Positions 55,932 to 62,953 of a DNA stretch of 64,000 nt are shown piece by piece (within the stretch, counting starts at the first letter, position 1; every line of letters starts with the position of its first letter). The notes under the pieces are model-generated. The model saw only the letters and a list, made by a program, of their open reading frames with translations. It made no database searches and was not told the origin of the DNA. Both the position numbers and the translations under genes were made by a program. Source of the stretch: G963668655 sp963668655 (GTDB lineage: Bacteria; Myxococcota_A; SURF-8); assembly GCA_963668655.2 (NCBI GenBank), contig CAXXPQ010000001.1, positions 930,001 to 994,000 on the forward strand. Reading direction: 5' to 3'.

Positions 55932-55958
55932 TCAACCGGAGAAACATTCGGCCGATTA
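55932..55958 (+). promoter_or_regulatory. Sigma28-like promoter before the PilZ-csrA-fliW group
   Basis: TCAA (55932-55935), 15 bases, then GCCGATTA (55951-55958). The -10 differs from the sigma28 consensus GCCGATAA at only one position, and the -35 has TCAA for TAAA. It lies 146 bp before the PilZ gene. Confidence 0.5.
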
Positions 55959-56104
55959 ATGTAAATGCAAAGGGTTTCCGAAAAGATCGACCCGCTCTTT
56001 TTTTAACCTCACGCGGCCAACCGGCCAACCGCTGTTTCCCAGGCGCGTACAGCCTCGGAATCACGGAGGTTCCCGCTCCGGCGGGAGGAAAGACAGAAGC
56101 ACCC

Positions 56105-56950
56105 ATGTTTCGCAAAGGCAGCCAGATCAGAGTGAGTTCGGCCAGCGGTCTCCATCGCCTGGAATTGCAGGCCGAGGTGAAAAGCGACCGCCCCCTGCGG
56201 GTGGAACTGACGGAGGGAGACGCCAGTCTCATCCGGCCCGGATCCACCGGCAAGGCCTACGTGGATCTGCTCAACGTGGACAGCGGCGAGGTGCTGATGA
56301 CCGCCGCCGTGGAGAAGTACGAAAACGACAACGTACTCGTGCTGAAGGGACTGGGCACCCGGGAGATGCGCAAGTACGTGCGCGTCAACGCCTGGATTTC
56401 GTTGCGCTATCGGGTGACGACCGCTCCGGACGAGGAGGCGGTGGAGGAATCCGACCTTCTGCCGGATTTCGGCCAGCCGCTGAAGGAACTGGACCGTACG
56501 GATCTCAAGCGCCTGGCCCGCACGGACGAGGCATCGGAGGCCGTTCTGTACCTGCTCCAGGCCGTCCAGTCCATCGACCGCAAGATCGAGGCCCTGGCCC
56601 GGCTGATCCAGAACTCGCAGGATACTGGCGAACAGGACAAACAGGTACGCCAGCGGGTGAACATCAGCGGTTCGGGCCTGCGATTCGAATCGGACACGCC
56701 CTTCGACCACGGCACCTACCTGTCCATGCGTTTTCGGCTGCCCATGGCCCGCCCGGTGGAGATCATGGCCACGGGCGAAGTGGTGCGGGTGGATACGGTT
56801 TTGGACGAAGCCACGGGCAAAGACCGCTATTGCATCGCCTGCCATTTCCTCGGCATCCGGGAGAGCGACCGGGAAAAGGTCGTGACCTTCGCCGTGCAGA
56901 AGCAGCGCGAGGCCCTGCGGCGCATGCGGGCGGCGGCCATCGGATTCTAA
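56105..56950 (+). CDS. PilZ-domain protein with long helical insert (tPilZ/YcgR-like)
   Basis: The 281-aa protein has an N-terminal beta domain (about 15-85, YcgR-N-like). A PilZ domain follows, whose two c-di-GMP motifs are R89-K-Y-V-R93 and N186-I-S-G-S-G191. The 90 residues between them include a Leu/Ala/Glu helical stretch (about 140-172) that is unusual for classical PilZ and resembles tetramerising tPilZ proteins. It is probably a c-di-GMP-responsive brake or regulator of the flagellar motor. The group PilZ-csrA-fliW-GT shares a direction and small gaps. Confidence 0.78.
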   Translation: MFRKGSQIRVSSASGLHRLELQAEVKSDRPLRVELTEGDASLIRPGSTGKAYVDLLNVDSGEVLMTAAVEKYENDNVLVLKGLGTREMRKYVRVNAWISLRYRVTTAPDEEAVEESDLLPDFGQPLKELDRTDLKRLARTDEASEAVLYLLQAVQSIDRKIEALARLIQNSQDTGEQDKQVRQRVNISGSGLRFESDTPFDHGTYLSMRFRLPMARPVEIMATGEVVRVDTVLDEATGKDRYCIACHFLGIRESDREKVVTFAVQKQREALRRMRAAAIGF

Positions 56951-57032
56951 CGGCAAAAACCGGGGGCGACGCTCCCTGTGAAATCGGAAAACGGACCCGC
57001 TCGGAGCGGATCCTGGAAAGGAAAGACCGAAT

Positions 57033-57376
57033 ATGCTGATCCTGACCCGCAAAATCGGGAATCGATCCAGGTCGGGGACGATATCCGGATCAAGATCGTG
57101 GAGATCGGGCGAAACTTCGTGAAAATCGGCGTGGACGCCCCCCGCTCGGTAAAGGTCCACCGAGAGGAAATTTACGAACGGATCCGGGAGGAAAACATCC
57201 AGGCCGGACAGGCCGGAACCGGCGGGCTGAGCCGAGCGGCCGAGCTTCTCAAACGCAAGAAACCGAATCCCGTCCGACCGCTGCCCCCGGCCGACGACGA
57301 TTCCACGGACGCGGGCGGAAACGAACGGCCGCGGCGGCGCGTGATCGTCCGGAAACCCGACGGGGAAAAATCATGA
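57033..57376 (+). CDS. csrA: csrA, carbon storage/translational regulator, with apparent one-base frameshift
   Basis: The DNA opens ATG at 57033 with MLILTRKIG, the invariant CsrA N-terminus. The next residues of the family (E-S-I-Q-V-G-D-D-I) are read in the other frame, beginning after the GGG at 57057-57059. A single missing G there (GGGG to GGG) would restore a full CsrA: IQVGDDIRIKIVEIGRNFVKIGVDAPRSVKVHREEIYERI. The fused frame that starts at 56978 replaces the first residues with unrelated sequence. CsrA dimers bind GGA in leaders and repress translation. The C-terminal tail of about 55 residues (PRRRVIVRKPDGEKS at its end) is longer than in most CsrA. AAAGGAAA precedes 57033. Confidence 0.85.
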
Positions 57377-57428
57377 GCAAACACCCGGGCGTCGCCCAAG
57401 CGGCCACCCCAGATAAAAGGAGTGAATC

Positions 57429-57884
57429 TTGAAGATCACGACCCGAAGATTTGGCCGGATCGAGGTGGACGAAAAAGCCCTGATCCATTTCCCGGAGGGC
57501 CTGGTGGGATTCGAGGATTTTACCCGCTACACCCTGATCTCGAATCCGGACGAGGAACCCTTCTTCTGGCTCCAAGGCGTGGATGACGGAGACCTGGCCT
57601 TCGTGGCCGTCGATCCGCTCACGTTCGAGTCCGACTACGACTTCAAGGTGGAAGACGAAACCATCGAGCTGCTGAAGATCGAGGATCCCGCCGACTTGCG
57701 CCTGTTGACCATCGTCACCATGCATTCGGACATCACCCGGATGACCGCCAACCTGCTGGCTCCCGTTCTCATCAACCAGCGCAACAATCTGGGCTGCCAG
57801 CTCATCCTCAGGGATTCGGATTACTCCACCAAGACTCCCATGTTCGCCCAGGAGGACGACGGATCGGAGGGAGAGAATCCATGA
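57429..57884 (+). CDS. fliW: Flagellar assembly factor FliW
   Basis: The 151-aa protein has the FliW pattern: FPEGLVGFEDFTRYTLI, FFWLQGVDDGDLAFVAVDP, and DLRLLTIVTMHSD. FliW binds flagellin and CsrA, and frees or inhibits CsrA so that flagellin translation matches export. The csrA-fliW pair is conserved. Its stop overlaps the next ATG as ATGA. AAGGAG precedes the start, which has been taken as TTG. Confidence 0.93.
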   Translation: MKITTRRFGRIEVDEKALIHFPEGLVGFEDFTRYTLISNPDEEPFFWLQGVDDGDLAFVAVDPLTFESDYDFKVEDETIELLKIEDPADLRLLTIVTMHSDITRMTANLLAPVLINQRNNLGCQLILRDSDYSTKTPMFAQEDDGSEGENP

Positions 57885-59896
57885 CGGCCGCCCCCGGCAT
57901 CTCCATCTGCATGATGGTGAAGAACGAGGAGCATTTTCTGCCCCAGGCGCTGGATTCCGTCAAGGATCTGGCCGACGAGCTCATCGTCGTGGACACCGGC
58001 TCCACGGATCGCACCGTGGAAATCGCGGAAAGCTACAACGCCCGGATCTTTCATCACCCCTGGGAAAACGATTTTTCCAAACATCGCAACCAGACGATCG
58101 AATACGCCACCGGTGAATGGATCTTCATCCTGGACGCTGACGAACAGCTTGTCGACGGGGGCGCGGAGATCGTTCGGAAGACCACGGAAACCACCGAAAA
58201 AGACGTGATTTTTCTGCCGGTTCTTTCCATCGCCCGGGACGGAAAGCAGGAATCCACCCACAACTCCCTGCGGCTTTTCCGCCGCCGAACCGGTTTGCGC
58301 TATCAGGGGGCGGTTCATAACGAGATTCTCTGGGAAGGCCCCACGGCGTTCGTGAACGCCCGCCTCAACCATTACGGCTACAATCTGTCCCGCGAGAAAA
58401 TGCTGGCCAAGTTCAACCGCACGGTGGGATTGCTGAAACGGGAGATGGAGCGGGATCCGGAAAATCCCAAGTATCCCCATTACCTGGCGGGCAGCTACTT
58501 CGGCGAGAAGATGTTTCTGGAGACCTTCGAATACGCCGAAAAGAGCCATCGCCTCTGCAAGGGCGACCGCGAAACCGAAATGCGCTGGCTGGAGAATTAC
58601 TATCTCCTCGCCGCCAGCCTCTACGAACGCGGGTACGTGGAAAAGGCCCTGGAAACCATCCGTTACGGGCTGGGACTCTTTCCCGATTACCTGGACCTTT
58701 ACGCCGTCATGAGCAGCATCGCCTTCGTCAGGAAGGATTTCGATCTGCTGCTGGAAGCCGGCACGCGTTTTCTGGAACTGCATCAGGAAACGCTCCTCGA
58801 TCCGGCGCGTTTCGAAAGCATCGCCCTGCACACGGTGCACCATCGGCACCTGGTATTGATCCGCCTGGCCATCCGGGCCGAGCTTCTGGACGACCGGGAC
58901 AGCGGTTTCCGCCATTACGAAGACGCGCTGACCAGCGCCTCCGATCCCACCGAGGTGGTCTCCAGCATGGCCAATTATTATTTGCGGTCCGGAAACGCCG
59001 CAAGGGCCGAGGAATATCTGGAGGACGGATTGAGCCGTCTGCCCGGGAATCCGGATCTTTCCGAACTGAAAATCCGCCTTCTTCTGGAAACCCGCCGCTT
59101 CGACGACGCCCGCGACTTCCTGGAACGGGTCCGCGACGAGGGACTTCCCGAGGATACCGCGCTGTTTCTTTCCGGAATCATCGCGCTGATGGAAGGCCGG
59201 AATGAAGACGCCGTGGCGGATTTTCTCGCTTTTCGCGAATACGTGCCCGAGCGGGTGGAGGCCCTGACCAACCTGGGCGTGGCCTACGAGCGTCTGGAAC
59301 GTTTCGACGACGCGGAGCGGGTCTATTTACAAGCCATCGACCAGGATCCCTACAAATTGGACGCCTCCATCAACGTGGGCAATCTCTATGCCCGATTGAG
59401 CCGCCCCTTCGAAGCCATCGCCTTTCTGGAACAGGTCTTGCGCTACGATGACACGCTGATGGATGTTCATCTGATGCTGGCCCGGCTTTATTGGGACATC
59501 GAGGACGCCGATCGGCTGCTGCACAGGGGGCGGCAGGTGGGCCGCCGCCTGGAAATCGACGGAGCGGAAACGGCGGATTCGGTTTCCGGGCTGGGCGAGG
59601 TTTTCCGAAAGGCCGGAGAACGACTGTGGGAGAAACAGGGCATCCGGGCCGCCTCGCTGGCCTTCGGTCTTGCCGCCCAACTGCAACCCGGAGAATCGCT
59701 GGCCCATCTTCAGCACGGAGAGGCTCTGCTGGGGTTGAACCGCATCGCCGAGGCGCTTGGAGCCTTCGAAAGAGCCATGCTCCTCAATCCTTCGGACTGG
59801 CGTGTGTACGAGGGTCTGGCGCGTTGCTCCGAACGCCTGGAAGACGAAGACGCCACGGAATCCTACCGGGCCAAGGTCCGGGAACTGAAGCCTTGA
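57881..59896 (+). CDS. Family-2 glycosyltransferase with TPR repeats, possible flagellin glycosylation
   Basis: The 671-aa protein has an N-terminal GT-A domain (1-250): ISICMMVKNEEHFLPQALDSV, VDTGSTDRT and the metal-binding DAD at 85-87 of ILDADEQL. Its C-terminal 400 residues are tandem TPR-type helices (Leu/Ala/Tyr/Pro patterns, e.g. AEEYLEDGLSRLPGNPDL). GT2-TPR proteins glycosylate proteins or extend lipid- or wall-bound glycans. Its place in ATGA overlap with fliW suggests a flagellin or surface target; that is inference. Confidence 0.85.
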   Translation: MTAAPGISICMMVKNEEHFLPQALDSVKDLADELIVVDTGSTDRTVEIAESYNARIFHHPWENDFSKHRNQTIEYATGEWIFILDADEQLVDGGAEIVRKTTETTEKDVIFLPVLSIARDGKQESTHNSLRLFRRRTGLRYQGAVHNEILWEGPTAFVNARLNHYGYNLSREKMLAKFNRTVGLLKREMERDPENPKYPHYLAGSYFGEKMFLETFEYAEKSHRLCKGDRETEMRWLENYYLLAASLYERGYVEKALETIRYGLGLFPDYLDLYAVMSSIAFVRKDFDLLLEAGTRFLELHQETLLDPARFESIALHTVHHRHLVLIRLAIRAELLDDRDSGFRHYEDALTSASDPTEVVSSMANYYLRSGNAARAEEYLEDGLSRLPGNPDLSELKIRLLLETRRFDDARDFLERVRDEGLPEDTALFLSGIIALMEGRNEDAVADFLAFREYVPERVEALTNLGVAYERLERFDDAERVYLQAIDQDPYKLDASINVGNLYARLSRPFEAIAFLEQVLRYDDTLMDVHLMLARLYWDIEDADRLLHRGRQVGRRLEIDGAETADSVSGLGEVFRKAGERLWEKQGIRAASLAFGLAAQLQPGESLAHLQHGEALLGLNRIAEALGAFERAMLLNPSDWRVYEGLARCSERLEDEDATESYRAKVRELKP

Positions 59897-60039
59897 TCCC
59901 CCGACCGACGGACCGGAATACGGGCGAAGAATCCCGATATCCTACGCCTTTTCCCGTTTCCAGAGGCGGGCCGCGTGGATGAGGGAACGGAGGTTCGGAA
60001 AAAAAACGAACGGTTCCGCCGCGAACAGGCTCCGCATGC

Positions 60040-60068
60040 TTGCGTGTTTGCTTCTTTTCGTGTAGAAC
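60040..60068 (+). promoter_or_regulatory. Possible promoter of the zinc-ribbon gene
   Basis: TTGCGT (60040-60045) and TAGAAC (60063-60068) are 17 bp apart, 47 bp before the ATG. The match is moderate. Confidence 0.35.
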
Positions 60069-60115
60069 GGTATTCGTATGAGAGGCCATTCATTTCACAA
60101 AGGGAGCGAGCCGGA

Positions 60116-60637
60116 ATGCGTGTTCTGTACTGCCCCAGTTGCCGGTCCGAATTCCGGGAAGGATTCAGCGAATGCGCCACCTGCGGCGTGGCTCTGGTGG
60201 AACATCTCGACGAGGCTCCGCCCGCCATGGACGACGCCTCCATGGCCGATTACCTGTCGGATCGGGATGTCGTACCCGTGGCTCGGACCAATTTGGACGC
60301 CCTGAAGGGGCTGAAAAAGTTGCTTTGCAATAACGGGATTGCTAACATCATCATGCGGTCCGGGGACGGAGGATGCTCCACGGGTTGCTCGCCCGTGTTG
60401 GATCTGGTGGTGGCGGAGGAGGACGTTCCCGCCGTCCTGGAACTGATGGACCGCGAATTTCGCGGCCTGGTGGGAACCGTAAGTGAAAATACTAAAGATT
60501 CGGAACGTTTGGACCGAGTAGTGAATTTGGAGGCGGAACGGATGGTCTGCCCGGCCTGCGACGAGGAAATTCCGGCCGGAGCGGGCGAGTGCCCTTCCTG
60601 CGGATTGTTCGTCGGAATACCGGAAGAGTTCGTCTGA
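60116..60637 (+). CDS. Double zinc-ribbon protein with DUF2007-like core
   Basis: The 173-aa protein has an N-terminal zinc ribbon (Cys6, Cys9, Cys20, Cys23) and another at the end (CPACDEEIPAGAGECPSCG). The centre (about 60-130) has the alpha/beta pattern VPVARTNLDALKGLKKLLCNNG ... LVVAEEDVPAVLEL, like DUF2007 'signal-transducing' proteins. The function is unknown. The start at 60116 is set by AAGGGAG; the frame to 59975 has no such site. Confidence 0.75.
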   Translation: MRVLYCPSCRSEFREGFSECATCGVALVEHLDEAPPAMDDASMADYLSDRDVVPVARTNLDALKGLKKLLCNNGIANIIMRSGDGGCSTGCSPVLDLVVAEEDVPAVLELMDREFRGLVGTVSENTKDSERLDRVVNLEAERMVCPACDEEIPAGAGECPSCGLFVGIPEEFV

Positions 60638-60667
60638 CGCAGCCATTGATTGAGAGAGGAGAAATTC

Positions 60668-61036
60668 ATGTCCGATGCCAACCAGAGGACGAAACCTCGT
60701 GTAGCCTTGAAGCTGGAAATCGATCTCCACACGGAGACGAATTTCTACACCGGTTTCGCGATGAACATCTCGGCGGGCGGGATTTTCGTGGCCACCCATG
60801 TCCCGGCGGAAGTAGGCGAACGCATCCCCGTTTCCTTCTTGCTCCCCAACAACCCCAAACCCATCGAGATCATTGGGGAAGTTCGCTGGAACAGAGAGTA
60901 CAATCCCATTTATCCGGACACCCACCCGGGCATGGGCCTGAAATTCGTCGATATCAGCGACGAAGAAAAGGAAATCATCAACGACTACATCCGGGACATT
61001 CGGGAGCCGTATTTCCATCCGGACGAGGACGAATAG
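60668..61036 (+). CDS. PilZ-domain protein (TIGR02266-like)
   Basis: The 122-aa protein is a single PilZ domain with an early KPRVALKLEID segment, NISAGGIF (the N-x-S-x-G-G motif) and a late GMGLKFVDISDEEKEI. The pattern resembles the myxobacterial paralogous family TIGR02266, whose members are often found with chemotaxis or motility genes. It may bind c-di-GMP, though the first motif (K-x-R) lacks the canonical RxxxR. A GAGAGGAG site sits before the ATG at 60668. Confidence 0.85.
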   Translation: MSDANQRTKPRVALKLEIDLHTETNFYTGFAMNISAGGIFVATHVPAEVGERIPVSFLLPNNPKPIEIIGEVRWNREYNPIYPDTHPGMGLKFVDISDEEKEIINDYIRDIREPYFHPDEDE

Positions 61037-61131
61037 GATTATCGTTCGGAGTTGAATAATCCGGCGAAGCGAGCGTCTAATTCTGGGTGCCGATATTTCG
61101 AACGTCCGGCCCGATAAGGGAGGCCACGGTC

Positions 61132-61476
61132 ATGACGGATACGAAAAACCGCAGGAAAAACAGAAGAGTGCCGACCCGGGGAACCATTCAGGTCTTTTCC
61201 GAGGGAACGTTTACGGAAGGAACGGTGGGGGATATCAGCCTGGGCGGTCTGTTCTTCGTCGTTCCGGAGCGCATTCCCGAAGGCCGGCCGTTGCAGGTGC
61301 AGCTTCTTCTTCACGAAACTCCCGGCCCCATCGAGGCCGAGGCGATGTTCCGCTGGAGCCGCGATATGGAAAAGGGCAAGCGTCGGGGATTCGGCGTGGA
61401 ATTCACGGATATCGGTCCGGACGCCCAGAATATTCTCACGGAATTCATCGCCTCCGGTGGAATCGAGGAAGACTGA
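61132..61476 (+). CDS. PilZ-domain protein (TIGR02266-like)
   Basis: The 114-aa protein is another single PilZ domain, with RRKNRRVPTR (RxxxR available), GDISLGGLFF (D-x-S-x-G-G) and a late GFGVEFTDIGPDAQ. Unlike its neighbour it keeps both c-di-GMP motifs. An AAGGGAGG site is 10 bases before the ATG at 61132. The two PilZ genes lie 95 bp apart. Confidence 0.85.
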   Translation: MTDTKNRRKNRRVPTRGTIQVFSEGTFTEGTVGDISLGGLFFVVPERIPEGRPLQVQLLLHETPGPIEAEAMFRWSRDMEKGKRRGFGVEFTDIGPDAQNILTEFIASGGIEED

Positions 61477-61505
61477 CGCCCCTCCTTGGAAAAAACGTTT
61501 TCATG

Positions 61506-61539
61506 ACCCCCTTCCGAACCGGACAGGGGGTTTTCTTTT
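61506..61539 (+). terminator. Rho-independent terminator after the PilZ genes
   Basis: ACCCCCT (61506-61512) pairs with AGGGGGT (61525-61531), with an inner TCCG/CGGA stem, followed by TTTTCTTTT. Confidence 0.85.
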
Positions 61540-61550
61540 GGCTCGTCCGG

Positions 61551-61629
61551 AATTTCCGGGGAGAGGCTTCGTTTGATGAAAGGAAAGGGGCCTTTCTCGT
61601 TTCCTTCCCCGAAGGAGCCGCCTCGCGTC
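61551..61629 (+). repeat. Dispersed intergenic repeat, copy B
   Basis: This 79-base segment matches the minus strand of 9084-9163 (see there). It lies between a terminator and the promoter of the small membrane-protein gene. Confidence 0.55.
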
Positions 61630-61652
61630 TTCGGTCGCGGGACGCTATTCGG

Positions 61653-61680
61653 TTGTGTTCCCGACGGAACATGGTATGAT
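61653..61680 (+). promoter_or_regulatory. Sigma70-type promoter of the small membrane-protein gene
   Basis: TTGTGT (61653-61658) and TATGAT (61675-61680) are 16 bp apart (17 if the -35 is GTTGTG). The start codon follows 29 bp later. Confidence 0.5.
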
Positions 61681-61709
61681 CGGCGGCGGATTGCAGAGGA
61701 GGTGACGAC

Positions 61710-61925
61710 GTGGACGACAGCCTGGTTTTCATCCTGATTTTCGCGGCCTGGTTCGTGTTGCAGCGTTTCGTTCTTCCGGCCTTCGGCGTCAGCACCTGAA
61801 TGGCGGATTCCTGCCGGGTTCCGGCGGAAAAACGGAAGAAAACAAAGGCGTTGGAAAGCACGGCCGATGAATTCGAAAACCCGGATCTTTCGGATCCGGA
61901 CAAGGATTTGAAAAAGACCGAATGA
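61710..61925 (+). CDS. Small membrane protein with in-frame UGA, candidate selenoprotein
   Basis: From the GTG at 61710, which has an ideal GAGGAGGTGA just upstream, 29 codons encode one transmembrane helix (VFILIFAAWFVLQRFVL) and PAFGVST. TGA then falls at 61797-61799. The same frame continues for 41 more codons (MADSCRVPAEKRKKT, then a charged tail) to a TGA at 61923-61925. The nucleotides 61808-61830 form a stem of ten positions with one mismatch and one G-U pair around a GUU loop that begins 18 nt after the UGA, within the window expected of a bacterial SECIS. Readthrough would give a 71-residue protein with Sec30 and Cys35. Alternatively there are two abutting small genes, 61710-61799 and 61800-61925. 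Confidence 0.5.
61808..61830 (+). promoter_or_regulatory. Candidate bacterial SECIS hairpin
   Basis: TTCCTGCCGG (61808-61817) pairs with CCGGCGGAAA (61821-61830), with one C-A mismatch and one U-G pair, around loop GUU (61818-61820). The first loop base is G. The hairpin lies wholly inside the continued reading frame. Confidence 0.45.
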
Positions 61926-61966
61926 AAGCGAACGTAGCCCATTTAACGAAAGGAAAGGAAAAGGAC

Positions 61967-62812
61967 ATGGAGATGAAAAAGATCGGCATTCTGGGAGCGG
62001 GCATGATGGGAGCGGAGATCGCGCTTTGCTGTGCCCAGGCGGGCATGAGCGTGGTGATGAAGGAAATCAGCCAGGAACTGGCGGACAAGGGCAAGGGGCG
62101 CATCGACAAGATCCTTTCCAAAAAGGTGGAAAAGGGCAAACTGGAGGAAGCCGCCAAAGCCGAAATCCTGCAACGCATCACGGCCACCGATTCCTACGGG
62201 GGATTCGAGGACGCCGATCTGGTGATCGAGGCCATTCTGGAGGTGGTGGACATCAAGCACAAAGCCTTCAAGGAACTGGATGAGATCTGCAAGCCCGAAT
62301 GCGTCTTCGCCTCCAACACGTCCTCGATTTCCATCACCAAACTGGCCGCCGCCGCCCGTCCGGATCGTTTCGTGGGCCTGCACTTCTTCAGCCCGGCGTC
62401 CATCATGAAACTGGTGGAGGTCATTCCGGGTCTTCTGTCCACCGAGGAAACCGTGGCCGCCGGGCGGGCTTTCTGCGAAGCCATCGGCAAGGCTCCCGTG
62501 ACGGTGAAGAACGTGGAAGGGTTCGTGGTCAATCGCATTCTCTGCGCGCTGATGAACGAAGCCTATCGGCTCTACGACGAAGGCGTGGCCAGCATCGAGG
62601 ATATCGACACGGCCTGCAAACTGGGCCTGGGTCATCCGGTGGGACCGTTCCGCCTGTGCGACAATATCAGCCTGGAACTGTTGGAGAAAGTCCACGGCAT
62701 CCTGACGGAAGCCTATGGCGATCGCTTCAAACTGCCCAACGCTTTCCGGGAACGTATGGACGCCGGGCACAAAGGACGCAAGGTGGGCAAGGGCTGGTAC
62801 GATTACGAATAA
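61967..62812 (+). CDS. 3-hydroxyacyl-CoA dehydrogenase (3-hydroxybutyryl-CoA dehydrogenase type)
   Basis: The 281-aa single-function enzyme has a Rossmann NAD motif GAGMMG (10-15) and the family motif DADLVIEAILE. It also has ASNTSSISIT, the catalytic His in GLHFFSPASIMKLVEVI, and NVEGFVVNRIL with the 3HCDH C-terminal domain (about 185-280). It oxidises 3-hydroxyacyl-CoA, usually 3-hydroxybutyryl-CoA, with NAD. The start at 61967 is supported by AAAGGAAAAGGA; the ATG at 61922, which overlaps the small gene's stop, is a less likely alternative. It is followed by a strong terminator. Confidence 0.9.
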   Translation: MEMKKIGILGAGMMGAEIALCCAQAGMSVVMKEISQELADKGKGRIDKILSKKVEKGKLEEAAKAEILQRITATDSYGGFEDADLVIEAILEVVDIKHKAFKELDEICKPECVFASNTSSISITKLAAAARPDRFVGLHFFSPASIMKLVEVIPGLLSTEETVAAGRAFCEAIGKAPVTVKNVEGFVVNRILCALMNEAYRLYDEGVASIEDIDTACKLGLGHPVGPFRLCDNISLELLEKVHGILTEAYGDRFKLPNAFRERMDAGHKGRKVGKGWYDYE

Positions 62813-62865
62813 GAATATATCGCGCGGCCGGAAAAACGGTCGCACATCGATGATTCGAGTTTGAG

Positions 62866-62895
62866 GCGGATTCCTTCTATGGAATCCGCTTTTTT
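62866..62895 (+). terminator. Rho-independent terminator
   Basis: GCGGATTCC (62866-62874) pairs perfectly with GGAATCCGC (62881-62889) around a six-base loop and runs into six T. Confidence 0.9.
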
Positions 62896-62953
62896 ATCGC
62901 CGGAAAGGCCGATACGCCTCTCCCTGAAACACATTCCATTTCCTGCCGGAGTT

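Noticed and set aside
61070..61090. Sigma28-like site before the second PilZ gene
   Set aside because: GCCGATAT fits the -10, but no TAAA lies 14-16 bases upstream.
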